From Alistipes sp. (GTDB taxonomy: Bacteria > Bacteroidota > Bacteroidia > Bacteroidales > Rikenellaceae), in assembly GCA_017629145.1 (NCBI GenBank), contig JAGBXR010000027.1, positions 1-32,994 of the forward strand: a stretch of DNA of 32,994 nt. The letters are read 5' to 3'. A program made the position numbers and the translations under genes. The notes under the pieces are model-generated. The model was not told where the DNA came from. It saw only the letters and a program-made list of their open reading frames with translations, and made no database searches. Below are positions 1 to 7,794 of this stretch, in pieces (positions within the stretch are counted from its first letter, which is position 1; the number at the start of each line of letters is the position of its first letter).

Positions 1-278
1 ACACCTGGGAGGTCCTTAACACGACCACCACGAACGAGCACGATTGAGTGCTCCTGCAAGTTGTGGCCCTCACCTGGGATGTAGGCATTGACCTCCTTGC
101 CATTAGTCAATCTAACACGTGCAACCTTACGCATAGCCGAGTTTGGCTTCTTAGGAGTTGTGGTGTACACACGAGTACAAACTCCACGGCGCTGAGGACA
201 CGCTGCGAGCGCTGGCGACTTACTCTTCTCAACCAGGCTAACTCGACCGTTTCTTACTAACTGCTGAATAGTTGGCAT
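1..278 (-). CDS. rpsL: 30S ribosomal protein S12, partial (C-terminal end beyond the window)
   Basis: Translating the minus strand from the ATG at 278-276 gives about 92 residues, starting [15 protein letters not shown] and running through [44 protein letters not shown] and [10 protein letters not shown]. This is unmistakably S12, the small-subunit protein of the decoding centre. The roughly 30-40 C-terminal residues lie left of base 1. The two lysines where streptomycin-resistance changes usually occur (in PKKPN and in RVKDLPG) are the usual wild-type residues. In most bacteria rpsL heads the str operon (rpsL-rpsG-fusA), so that operon probably continues to the left; this is inference. A TAnnTTTG promoter lies about 70 bases upstream. 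Confidence 0.97.
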   Translation of the reverse strand, partial: MPTIQQLVRNGRVSLVEKSKSPALAACPQRRGVCTRVYTTTPKKPNSAMRKVARVRLTNGKEVNAYIPGEGHNLQEHSIVLVRGGRVKDLPG

Positions 279-345
279 TTCTAAAACGTTTTTGTCCTTT
301 AATTTTTGTTAATAATTTCAATTCCCATTTGCGAGAAATTGCCCG

Positions 346-374
346 CAAAGATACTCATTTTTTTTGACATACAA
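346..374 (-). promoter_or_regulatory. Probable rpsL promoter
   Basis: Read on the minus strand there is a TATCTTTG (346-353) that fits the Bacteroidetes -7 consensus TAnnTTTG. A TTG (372-374) lies 18 bases upstream as the -33 element. The predicted start near 340 gives a leader of about 60 nt before the rpsL ATG at 278. The AT-rich remainder of the gap (375-632) holds a weak inverted repeat TTTACCC/GGGTAAA at 525-549 and no credible gene. Confidence 0.6.
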
Positions 375-632
375 TATATAAGCACCCTTTTTTCGCACCA
401 AAATGTTGAAAACTCGCGAAAAACCGATAGAATTTTCTTATCCCAATTCCAAAACTATAACGGTTTATCTATGGGTAAAAACATATAGTATTGATATTCT
501 GCACTTTACAATTTTTCACCAAAATTTACCCCGAAAATTTACGGGTAAAAAAATACGATTTCGCAAATAGTTGATTTTTGGACTATTTTTCGGAGAGTGT
601 AAATTTTTAAGCGATTTGATAGTGTGGTCAGC

Positions 633-904
633 TATAGGGAGTTTAGGGAGTTTAATGAGCTTAGGGATGGCTTGCGCGCCTGCGGATGGGGGCTAAGGGA
701 GATTAAGGAATTTAAGGAGTTTAGCGAGGGCTTGCGCGCCTTTGGATAGAGCTAAAGGAATTTAAGGAAATTAGAGAATTTAGGGAGAGCTTGCGCGCCT
801 TTAGAACGCACTCTGCTCCTTAACACCCCTATATTCATTAATTTCCTTAAACTCCTTAAATTCCTTAATCTCCCTAAATCACTACCTACCCACCTGCACA
901 CCCT
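633..904. repeat. 9-nt purine array with inverted pyrimidine counterpart (array copy 1)
   Basis: From about 633 to 795 the + strand is built from 9-nt units such as GGGAGTTTA, AGGAATTTA and AGGAGTTTA, interrupted three times by GCTTGCGCGCC (about 668, 730 and 789). After TTTAGAACGCACTCTG the sequence becomes the reverse-complement type (CTCCTTAAA, TTCCTTAAT; about 812-890), so the two halves can pair as a long imperfect hairpin. It ends in a conserved linker, CCCACCTGCACACCC, directly before hairpin A. It lies downstream of tkt and upstream of rpsL. Confidence 0.85.
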
Positions 905-1031
905 AATTTTTCGATAGAAGCCGTGAGATGTGGCACTGACACGAAAAAGCCACCGATGGGTAGTACTTGATGTACGTCCCATTGGTGGCGTTGACTGAAG
1001 TGTCGCAGATGACTACTTATCTCGAAAAATT
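905..1031 (+). repeat. Palindromic hairpin element, copy A (variant terminal stem)
   Basis: The ends are AATTTTTCGA (905-914) and TCGAAAAATT (1022-1031), a perfect 10-bp terminal stem whose sequence differs from the AATTTGTTGT/ACAACAAATT ends of the other copies. Inside are GGCACT opposite AGTGTC (partly decayed), GCCACC/GGTGGC, a G.T wobble, ATGGG/CCCAT, and GTAC/GTAC closing the loop TTGAT. The P2 region on the 3' side has diverged compared with the sister copy at 13758. Because the outer stem differs but still pairs, this copy is the clearest case of compensatory change in the outer stem. Confidence 0.85.
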
Positions 1032-1033
1032 GA

Positions 1034-1162
1034 AATTTGTTGTCAGAAGGCTGTAGATGCTGCACCGATAAAGAAGTTGCCCCAGATGGGACATACTTGA
1101 CGTATTTCCCATTTGGGGCAATGATTGAGGTGCGGCAGATATCTGCCTTATGACTACAAATT
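1034..1162 (+). repeat. Palindromic hairpin element, copy B
   Basis: This copy follows copy A in tandem after two bases. The ends are AATTTGTTGT (1034-1043) and ACTACAAATT (1153-1162), the latter with one change from ACAACAAATT. Internal pairs are AAGGC/GCCTT, TGCTGCACC/GGTGCGGCA (with one T.G wobble), TTGCCCCA/TGGGGCAA, the G.T wobble, ATGGGA/TCCCAT, and ATAC/GTAT around the loop TTGAC. The right terminus runs into tkt: the transketolase stop codon (1154-1156) lies inside the terminal repeat. Confidence 0.88.
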
Positions 1163-3181
1163 AAGGAGAGCCTTAACCTCCTCTGCTACACACTTGCCGT
1201 TGTAACCAAACTTCTCGTCGAGCACCTTGAAAGGAGCTGAATAACCGAAGTGGTCGAAGCCGTGGATGTAGCCATTCTCACCAACCAAACCTGCGAGGTT
1301 GAGTGAAAGACCTGATGTCATACCATAGCGTGGCAAGTTGCCGAGAACCGCCTCCTGGTACTCCTTAGGCTGATCACGGAAGAGACCCTCACTTGGGATA
1401 GATACCACGCGAGTAGCGATACCCTCAGCAGCGAGAAGCTCTGCACCCTCAACAAGAGTAGATACCTCCGAACCTGTTGCGATGAGCGTAGCGCGAGCAT
1501 CCGCAGAGTCCAAAACAACATAACCGCCCTTCTCGGCCTTCTTCGCCTCCTCCTGACGCGATACACCAGAGAGTGCTGGCAACGACTTGATATTCTGACG
1601 AGAGAGTACCAAAGCTACAGGACGCTTCTCCTCCAACGCCATCTTCCAAGCTACCACTGTCTCCTCGCTATCAGCTGGGCGAAGTACGAGCATTGAGCGC
1701 TCGCCAGAGTGGTTGCGCACGTGCTCCATAAGACGAATCTGAATCTCGTGCTCTACAGGCTCGTGAGTAGGACCATCCTCACCTACGCGGAATGAGTCGT
1801 GTGTCCAGATGTAGATAACGTGCTGCTCCATAAGTGCAGAGAGACGAACAGCTGGCTTCATATAGTCAGAGAATACGAAGAATGTACCGCACGCTGGAAT
1901 GATACCGCCGTGAAGTGCCATACCGTTCATTACGCAAGCCATAGTGAGCTCGGCAACACCTGCCTGGAAGAAGTTACCAGAGAAGTCGCCCTTGGTGAAC
2001 GCCTTGGTCTTCTTGAGGAAGCCATCGGTCTTATCAGAATTCGAGAGGTCAGCAGATGCAACAACCATATTCTCAACCTTCTCTGCGAAGATGCCGAGCA
2101 TAGATGCAGATGCTGCACGTGTTGCCTGATCAGGCTTAATCTCGATTGAAGAGTAGTCGATCTCTGGGAGCTTACCAGAGTAGAAGAGATCCATCTTCTC
2201 GGCAAGAGCTGGGTTAGCCTTACGCCACTCGTCCTCCGTAGCCTTCATCTCGGCAGCCCACTTGCGCAACTCCTCGCGGCGCTGTGCGTAGATCTCCTTT
2301 GACTCCTCGAATACTGCAAATGGCTCCTCTGGGTTACCACCAAGGTTGGTGATTGTGGCCGCGATGTCGGCACCAGCAGCTGTGAGTGGCTGACCGTGTG
2401 TTGACACCTGGTTCTCGAAGCTTGTACCATCAGCCTTACGTGCACCGTAACCCATAATTGTCTTACCGATGATGAGTGTAGGACGCTCTGTCTCGGCATT
2501 AGCAGCCTTGAGGGCAGCACGAATCTCGTCGATAGACTGACCATTAACTGTGATTACATTCCAGTTCCAAGCGCGATACTTCATCTCGATATCCTCGGTA
2601 TCAACCTCGTCGCACTTTGTAGAGAGCTGGATGTTATTTGAGTCGTAGTACATAATGAGGTTAGACAGGCCGAGGTGACCAGCAATGCGACCAACACCCT
2701 GTGAGATCTCCTCCTGAACAGCACCGTCAGAGATGAATGCATAGGTCTTGTGTGCCATCCACTCACCGAAGCGAGCCACCATAAAGCGCTCTGCAATAGC
2801 AGCACCGAGAGCCATAGCGTGACCCTGACCGAGAGGACCAGATGTATTCTCCACACCGCGAAGTACGTCAACCTCTGGGTGACCAGGAGTTACACTACCC
2901 CACTGACGCAACGACTGCAAATCCTCAGTCGTATAGTTACCAGCCAATGAGAGCACAGCGTAGAGCATAGGTGACATATGTCCTGGGTCGAGGAACATAC
3001 GGTCGCGGTGTGGGTACGCCATATTCTCTGGGTCGTAGCGAAGGAACTCTGTGTAGAGCACATTGATAAAGTCGGCACCACCCATAGCACCTCCAGGGTG
3101 ACCAGACTTTGCCTTCTCGACCATTGAAGCAGCCAGGATACGAATATTATCGGCTGCACGCTGAAGTTTGTTATTCTCCAT
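1154..3181 (-). CDS. tkt: Transketolase
   Basis: The 675-residue product is a thiamine-diphosphate enzyme that moves two-carbon ketol units between sugar phosphates in the non-oxidative pentose phosphate pathway. Family landmarks in order are SGHPGG (about 26-31), DPGHMSP (about 65), SGPLGQGHAMALG (about 112), the cofactor motif as ISDGAVQE...DSNN (about 150-182), SSFENQVSTHGQPL, and the C-terminal domain with HDSFRVGEDGPTHEP and LRPAD. The usual GDG of the cofactor motif reads SDG, which as I recall is normal for Bacteroidetes transketolases. The length is full. The last codons (Leu-TAG) come from the terminal repeat of the hairpin at 1034-1162. The ATG follows a TAnnTTTG promoter about 85 bases upstream, and pgk is divergent. 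Confidence 0.97.
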   Translation of the reverse strand: MENNKLQRAADNIRILAASMVEKAKSGHPGGAMGGADFINVLYTEFLRYDPENMAYPHRDRMFLDPGHMSPMLYAVLSLAGNYTTEDLQSLRQWGSVTPGHPEVDVLRGVENTSGPLGQGHAMALGAAIAERFMVARFGEWMAHKTYAFISDGAVQEEISQGVGRIAGHLGLSNLIMYYDSNNIQLSTKCDEVDTEDIEMKYRAWNWNVITVNGQSIDEIRAALKAANAETERPTLIIGKTIMGYGARKADGTSFENQVSTHGQPLTAAGADIAATITNLGGNPEEPFAVFEESKEIYAQRREELRKWAAEMKATEDEWRKANPALAEKMDLFYSGKLPEIDYSSIEIKPDQATRAASASMLGIFAEKVENMVVASADLSNSDKTDGFLKKTKAFTKGDFSGNFFQAGVAELTMACVMNGMALHGGIIPACGTFFVFSDYMKPAVRLSALMEQHVIYIWTHDSFRVGEDGPTHEPVEHEIQIRLMEHVRNHSGERSMLVLRPADSEETVVAWKMALEEKRPVALVLSRQNIKSLPALSGVSRQEEAKKAEKGGYVVLDSADARATLIATGSEVSTLVEGAELLAAEGIATRVVSIPSEGLFRDQPKEYQEAVLGNLPRYGMTSGLSLNLAGLVGENGYIHGFDHFGYSAPFKVLDEKFGYNGKCVAEEVKALLNL

Positions 3182-3264
3182 AACCTTTGTTAAATTAATA
3201 TTTTGTTTATGTTGTTGTTACATATTCACCGGGGACTACAGTATATGTTTCCCCATACATCTTA

Positions 3265-3285
3265 CAAAGGTACAAAAAGTTTCAA
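3265..3285 (-). promoter_or_regulatory. Probable tkt promoter
   Basis: The minus strand carries TACCTTTG (3265-3272), matching TAnnTTTG, with a TTG-containing GTTTCAA complement at 3279-3285 only a few bases upstream. A -33 element at standard spacing is not clear. The predicted leader is about 75 nt. The 350-base tkt-pgk gap (3182-3531) otherwise holds the pgk promoter and leader. Confidence 0.5.
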
Positions 3286-3397
3286 TATGATGTACCACAA
3301 ATTGCACTTTTCGGCACATTTTTCCTCTCCTTTACCAAAAGGTCGAGTGGCAAGGCTAAAAGATAGTGGTAATAATTATAATATATAGGTATAAGTA

Positions 3398-3428
3398 GCT
3401 ATTTTTTAAGATAAATTTCCTAACTTTG
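3398..3428 (+). promoter_or_regulatory. Probable pgk promoter
   Basis: TAACTTTG at 3421-3428 matches the Bacteroidetes -7 box TAnnTTTG. The -33 region (about 3398-3403) is AT-rich but has no clear TTTG. Transcription would start about 3433-3436, just before the nested hairpin of the leader. Confidence 0.55.
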
Positions 3429-3438
3429 CATTGATATT

Positions 3439-3487
3439 GCGACAATGCGGACCTATGCGAACTTCGGCGTTCGAGGTGCAGCGTCGC
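3439..3487 (+). promoter_or_regulatory. Strong nested hairpin at the 5' end of the pgk leader
   Basis: The stems nest perfectly: GCGAC/GTCGC (3439-3443 with 3483-3487), TGC/GCA, ACCT/AGGT, and CGAAC/GTTCG around the loop TTCGGC. Small internal loops aa/gc, gg and atg separate them. It would sit within a few bases of the predicted 5' end of the pgk mRNA and ends about 44 bases before the ATG. A 5'-end stabiliser or a protein or metabolite-responsive leader are both possible; nothing matches a riboswitch I know. Confidence 0.7.
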
Positions 3488-3531
3488 GACACACGCTGAA
3501 AATCTATTCATAAACTAAAATATCAAAAGCT

Positions 3532-4794
3532 ATGTTTGCAATTGACAACTACAATTTCGCTGGCAAGCGTGCCATCATCCGCGTTGACTTCAACGTGCCT
3601 CTCAATGGCGAGGGTCAGGTAACAGACGACACACGTATCCGCGCTGCTATCCCTACAATCCAGAAGGTATTGGCAGGTGGCGGCTCTGTAATTCTTATGT
3701 CGCACCTTGGTCGTCCAAAGAAGAACCCAGATCCAAAGTACTCTTTGGAGCAGATCATCTACGCTATCGAGGCTCGTCTCGGAGTGAAGGTTCAGTTCGC
3801 TGGCGACTGTATGGGTGAGAAGGCTGCAGAGATGGCAGCAAACCTCAAGCCAGGTGAGGTGATGCTCCTCGAGAACTTGCGCTTCTATGCCGAGGAGGAG
3901 GGTAAGCCACGCGGCTTGGCAGAGGATGCAACCGACGAGGAGAAGAGCGCAGCAAAGAAGGCTGTGAAGGAGTCACAGAAGGAGTTCGTGAAGAAGCTCG
4001 CTTCGTATGCTGACTGCTACATCAACGATGCATTCGGTACAGCACACCGCGCACACGCCTCTACAGCACTCATCGCCGACTACTTCCCACAGGACAAGAT
4101 GTTCGGCTACGTTATGGAGAACGAGCTCAAGGCTATCGACGGCGTTATGGAGAACCCAGAGCGTCCGTTCTGTGCTATCATCGGCGGCTCAAAGGTATCT
4201 ACAAAGATCACTATCATCGAGAAGCTTATGGAGAAGGTTGACTCTATCATCATCGGTGGCGGTATGACCTACACCTTCGCTGGCGCAGAGGGCGGCAAGG
4301 AGGGTAAGTCTATCTGCGAGCCAGATATGTTCCCAGTAGCTCTTGAGATCTTGAAGAAGGCCGAGGAGAAGGGTATCCAGATTCTCCGCTCTCCAGATGC
4401 ACTCATCTGCGACGACTTCTCGGAGAACGCAAATACACAGGAGGCTCCTGCAAACAACATTCCTGACGAGTGGGAGGGTGTCGACATCGCAACTGGCGGT
4501 AAGGCTAAGTTCCGCGAGCATATCCTCGGCTGCAAGACTATCCTCTGGAACGGTCCTGTAGGCGTATTCGAGATCAACAAGTTCTCGACAGGTTCACGCG
4601 CTGTAGCAGAGGCTATCGCCGAGGCTACAGAGAAGAACGGTGCATACTCACTCATCGGCGGTGGTGACTCGGTAGCTTGTGTAAACAAGTTCGGTCTCGC
4701 AGACAAGGTGTCGTACGTATCGACTGGTGGTGGTGCACTGCTCGAGTATATGGAGGGCAAGGAGCTCCCAGGCGTAGCAGCTATCCGCAAGTAA
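3532..4794 (+). CDS. pgk: Phosphoglycerate kinase
   Basis: The 420-residue product is the glycolytic enzyme that makes ATP from 1,3-bisphosphoglycerate and ADP (reversible), in the cytoplasm. Signature stretches are [11 protein letters not shown] (about 15-25), SHLGRPK (about 62), the substrate-binding [22 protein letters not shown] (hinge side of the nucleotide domain), [11 protein letters not shown], and the nucleotide-binding [13 protein letters not shown] near the C terminus. The length is normal. The start is fixed by [15 protein letters not shown], the typical N terminus. It is divergent from tkt, putting two central sugar-phosphate genes back to back. The next gene, the M13 peptidase, starts 105 bases downstream with no clear promoter, so read-through is likely. 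Confidence 0.98.
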   Translation: MFAIDNYNFAGKRAIIRVDFNVPLNGEGQVTDDTRIRAAIPTIQKVLAGGGSVILMSHLGRPKKNPDPKYSLEQIIYAIEARLGVKVQFAGDCMGEKAAEMAANLKPGEVMLLENLRFYAEEEGKPRGLAEDATDEEKSAAKKAVKESQKEFVKKLASYADCYINDAFGTAHRAHASTALIADYFPQDKMFGYVMENELKAIDGVMENPERPFCAIIGGSKVSTKITIIEKLMEKVDSIIIGGGMTYTFAGAEGGKEGKSICEPDMFPVALEILKKAEEKGIQILRSPDALICDDFSENANTQEAPANNIPDEWEGVDIATGGKAKFREHILGCKTILWNGPVGVFEINKFSTGSRAVAEAIAEATEKNGAYSLIGGGDSVACVNKFGLADKVSYVSTGGGALLEYMEGKELPGVAAIRK

Positions 4795-4810
4795 TAGATA
4801 GGTAGTATAG

Positions 4811-4846
4811 AGGGCTGATTAGATACGCATAATCTAAATCAGCCCT
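4811..4846 (+). other. Stem-loop between pgk and the M13 peptidase gene
   Basis: AGGGCTGATTAGAT (4811-4824) pairs with ATCTAAATCAGCCCT (4832-4846, one bulged A) around a 7-base loop. No run of T follows on either strand, so it is not a standard intrinsic terminator. It may process or partly attenuate a pgk-peptidase transcript. Confidence 0.6.
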
Positions 4847-4899
4847 TGCTATGGCCATCGATTGAAACAATACAACTCAAACAGAATAGACAAACAAAG

Positions 4900-6927
4900 A
4901 TGAAAAAGTTCTCATTTATCCTTGCAACAGCACTCCTTATGACAGCGTGCGCAACGACAAATGGCGGCAAGCAGGCCGAGGTGCCAGCTATCGACATCAA
5001 CAACCTCGATGAGTCGATCGTCCGCAACGATGACTTCTACCAGTGGGCAACAGGCGGCTGGCAGAAGAACAACCCTCTCAAGCCAGAGTTCTCTCGTTAC
5101 GGCTCATTCGACGTATTGCGCGAGAACAACGAGGTGCGTATCAACGAGCTCTTCCAGGCTATGACCGAGTCGAAGGCCGAGGCTGGTAGCATCGAGCAGA
5201 AGATCTCGGATCTCTATAAGATGGGTCTCGACGAGGAGCGTCTTAACCGCGAGGGCGCAGAGCCTATCCGCGAGGCGTTGAACAAGATTTATGCTATGAA
5301 CAGCCGTGAGGAGATCTTGGCCGCTTTGCCAGAGCTCCACACCGATGGCATAGGCGCATTCTTCTACGCATACCCTGCAGCTGACCTTGCAGATAGCAAT
5401 ATGACAATTCTCTACCTCGAGCAGGGCGGCCTTGCGATGGGCAACCGCGACTACTACACCGAGGAGAACAACGCTGACAAGAAGGCCGAGTACCGCAACT
5501 ACCTCGCAAAGATCTACGCTTTGGCAGGTCTCGAGGGCGATGCAGAGGCATTCGTAGCTGATGTGTTGAAGGTTGAGGATGCTATCGCTGCAAAGCACTG
5601 GACAAATGTTGAGTGCCGCGACATCCAGCGTGGTTACAACCCATACACTATGGAGCAGGTACGCAAGGAGTTCTCAACAGTTGACTGGGATGCTTACTTC
5701 AAGGCTATGGGTGTTGAGAACGTTGAGAAGCTCGTTGTGAGCCAGCCATCATCGTTCAAGAACATTATGGAGGTTATCGCAACTATGCCTGTCGAGGCGT
5801 TGCGCAACTACGTTGCTGCACACTACATCGATGCAGCATCTGGCTACCTCAGCGAGGAGTTCGCACTCGCATCGTTCGAGTTCTTCGGCCGTACAATGTC
5901 GGGTACACAGGAGATTCGTCCTCGCTGGAAGCGCGCTATGGGTGTGCCTAACAACATCCTTTCAGACGCTGTAGGTCAGATCTACGTTGCAAAATACTTC
6001 CCAGAGAGCGAGAAGGCTCGCGTAGAGCTTATGGTATCTAACATCCAGAAGGCATTCTCAAAGCATATCGACAACCTCGACTGGATGGGTGAGGAGACCA
6101 AGGCAAAGGCACAGGAGAAGCTCGCAGCATTCACCGTAAAGATCGGCTATCCTAACAAGTGGGAGGACTACTCTACACTCAACGTAGACCCAGCAAAGAG
6201 CTATTGGGCAAATGTCGTAGAGGCTAACCGCTGGTACAGCGCAGACTCTATGTCAGAGGTAGGCAAGCCCGTAGATCGCGAGAAGTGGATGATGCCTCCA
6301 CAGATGGTTAACGCATACTATATGCCTACAACCAACGAGATCTGCTTCCCAGCAGCTATCCTCCAGCCTCCATTCTACAACCCTGCAGCTGACGATGCAG
6401 TGAACTATGGCGCTATCGGCGTGGTTATCGCTCACGAGATGACACACGGCTTCGACGACCAGGGCTCGCAGTTCGACAAGGTAGGCAATATGAACGACTG
6501 GTGGACTGCCGAGGATCGTGCAGCATTCGAGAAGAAGACTGACGTATTGGTTGAGCAGTTCAACGCTATCGAGATTCTCCCAGGCTTGTTCGCTGATGGT
6601 AAGTTCTCATTGGGCGAGAACATCGCTGACCAGGGTGGTTTGCGCCTTGCATACACAGCGTTGGTTGACTCTTGGAACGGTGAGCACCCAGCAGACATCG
6701 ATGGCTTCACAGCCGAGCAGCGTTACTACATCGGTTACGCAACACTCTGGGCACAGAACATCACCGATCAGGAGAAGGAGCGCCTCACAAAGGTTGACGT
6801 ACACTCATTGGGCCGCAACCGCGTGAACGCTACATTGCGTAACATTCAGAGCTTCTACGATGCCTTCGGCATCACCGAGGAGGATGCTATGTATATGCCT
6901 GTTGAGGAGCGCGTGATTATCTGGTAA
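4900..6927 (+). CDS. pepO: M13 family zinc metallopeptidase, lipoprotein (PepO/neprilysin-like)
   Basis: The start at 4900 gives MKKFSFILATALLMTAC, a lipoprotein signal with lipobox LMTAC. An in-frame ATG at 4846 would put extra residues before the signal and is rejected. The mature enzyme is predicted to be a lipid-anchored endopeptidase outside the inner membrane. It has the M13 N-terminal domain (NNLDESIVRNDDFYQWATGGW), NAYY with FPAAILQPPFY, the zinc site HEMTH (H512 and H516, with catalytic E513), the third ligand in GENIADQGG (E573), and a C terminus ending VIIW where many family members have CxxW. At 676 residues the length is normal. It is probably co-transcribed with pgk, and a strong terminator follows. 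Confidence 0.95.
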   Translation: MKKFSFILATALLMTACATTNGGKQAEVPAIDINNLDESIVRNDDFYQWATGGWQKNNPLKPEFSRYGSFDVLRENNEVRINELFQAMTESKAEAGSIEQKISDLYKMGLDEERLNREGAEPIREALNKIYAMNSREEILAALPELHTDGIGAFFYAYPAADLADSNMTILYLEQGGLAMGNRDYYTEENNADKKAEYRNYLAKIYALAGLEGDAEAFVADVLKVEDAIAAKHWTNVECRDIQRGYNPYTMEQVRKEFSTVDWDAYFKAMGVENVEKLVVSQPSSFKNIMEVIATMPVEALRNYVAAHYIDAASGYLSEEFALASFEFFGRTMSGTQEIRPRWKRAMGVPNNILSDAVGQIYVAKYFPESEKARVELMVSNIQKAFSKHIDNLDWMGEETKAKAQEKLAAFTVKIGYPNKWEDYSTLNVDPAKSYWANVVEANRWYSADSMSEVGKPVDREKWMMPPQMVNAYYMPTTNEICFPAAILQPPFYNPAADDAVNYGAIGVVIAHEMTHGFDDQGSQFDKVGNMNDWWTAEDRAAFEKKTDVLVEQFNAIEILPGLFADGKFSLGENIADQGGLRLAYTALVDSWNGEHPADIDGFTAEQRYYIGYATLWAQNITDQEKERLTKVDVHSLGRNRVNATLRNIQSFYDAFGITEEDAMYMPVEERVIIW

Positions 6928-6968
6928 TCGCAGATAGATAGCGAGCCGAAGTCGGCTCAACAAACGAT

Positions 6969-7003
6969 AAAGGTCTGTGCAGGCGCACAGACCTTTATTG
7001 TTA
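6969..7003 (+). terminator. Intrinsic terminator after the M13 peptidase gene
   Basis: A 12-bp perfect stem AAAGGTCTGTGC/GCACAGACCTTT (6969-6980 with 6985-6996) with loop AGGC is followed by ATTGTTAT. A smaller GAGCC/GGCTC hairpin precedes it. Confidence 0.8.
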
Positions 7004-7012
7004 TGAGACATC

Positions 7013-7275
7013 TGGGGAGTGTAAGGAGTGTAAGGAGATTAAGGAGTTTAGGGAAGTTAGGGAGGGCTTGCGCGCCTTTAGATAGAGCATAAGGAATTTA
7101 GGGAGTTTAGGGAATTTAGGGAGAGCTTGCGCGCCTTTAGAACGCACTCCACTCCTTAAACTCCTTAAACTCCTTAAATTCCTTAAATTCCTTAAACTCC
7201 CCCCAACCCAAAAACCGCCCTAACCTCCCTAATCTCCTTAACCTCCCTAAATTCCCTAATCTCCCCACAACCCAC
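7013..7275. repeat. 9-nt purine array with inverted pyrimidine counterpart (array copy 2, no hairpin element)
   Basis: GGAGTGTAA, GGAGATTAA, GGAGTTTAG and related 9-nt units are interrupted by GCTTGCGCGCC (about 7065 and 7124). GAACGCACTCCA follows, then CTCCTTAAA/TTCCTTAAA units and a C-rich stretch. It fills the gap between two converging genes. Unlike the other four arrays, it is not followed by the AATTTGTTGT hairpin; a conventional terminator occupies that place. Confidence 0.85.
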
Positions 7276-7311
7276 AAAAAAAAAAGCGTGTCCAACATAA
7301 GTTGAACACGC
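7276..7311 (-). terminator. Intrinsic terminator of the exbB-exbD operon
   Basis: On the minus strand an 11-bp stem (7301-7311 with 7286-7296, one G.T pair) with loop TTAT is followed by ten T (7285-7276). This is a textbook rho-independent terminator 22 bases after the last exbD stop. Confidence 0.92.
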
Positions 7312-7333
7312 CTTTGCGATATTATGCAATAGG

Positions 7334-7792
7334 TTAGTTATTACCTGTTGCACGCGCTGCGTATGAGATGTTAAGCGCCTCTGCCTTACGAAGCTCCTGC
7401 TTAACAGCAGTAAGCTTACCTACAGTTGCACCCTCATCAACGCGAAGGTTAACAACGATATCCTTAGGACCAACACCCTTAGTAACGGTAGTAGCCGAGA
7501 TAAAGTCGCGGATGTCAGACACCTCGCGTGTCTGGTCGTTGAGCTGAATCTTCAAAGCATCCTCACCTACCTTAGCACCGAGGGGCTTACCCATCCAAAT
7601 ATTTACAAGATTCTTCTTGTCGAGCTCGGTGATCTCATAAGCCTCAGGCATCTGCACCTGCACCAATGGATCTACCTCACGCATCGTAGTTGCTGCCATA
7701 AAGAAGAACAGAAGCATAAACACGATGTCGGGAAGTGACGAAGTCGACATTGCGGGCACCTCTTTCTTGCCCTTTTTTGCCATTACTGCCAT
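7334..7792 (-). CDS. exbD: ExbD/TolR family protein (second copy)
   Basis: The 152-residue protein has a short basic N terminus, one transmembrane segment (PDIVFMLLFFFMAATTM, about 21-37) carrying the membrane aspartate (D22) on which proton use in ExbD/TolR depends, and a periplasmic domain. ExbB-ExbD complexes harvest the proton motive force to drive TonB at the outer membrane. The start is two bases after the previous exbD stop, showing translational coupling; a second ATG three codons in is also possible. It is the last gene of the four-gene operon and is followed by a strong terminator. Two dissimilar ExbD proteins in one operon are common in Bacteroidetes. Confidence 0.92.
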   Translation of the reverse strand: MAVMAKKGKKEVPAMSTSSLPDIVFMLLFFFMAATTMREVDPLVQVQMPEAYEITELDKKNLVNIWMGKPLGAKVGEDALKIQLNDQTREVSDIRDFISATTVTKGVGPKDIVVNLRVDEGATVGKLTAVKQELRKAEALNISYAARATGNN

Positions 7793-7794
7793 AA

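Noticed and set aside
633-904. CRISPR array
   Set aside because: The repeat units are about 9 nt, contiguous and without unique spacers; no cas genes are present.
752-982. 76-residue minus-strand reading frame covering array copy 1 and hairpin A
   Set aside because: It consists entirely of repeat sequence, has no independent start signal, and its counterpart frames at other copies differ in length and tail.
4269-4790. 173-residue open frame antisense to pgk
   Set aside because: Shadow frame; pgk on the sense strand is complete and conserved.
4811-4846. Intrinsic terminator between pgk and the M13 peptidase
   Set aside because: The stem is good but no T-run follows on either strand, so it is listed only as a stem-loop.
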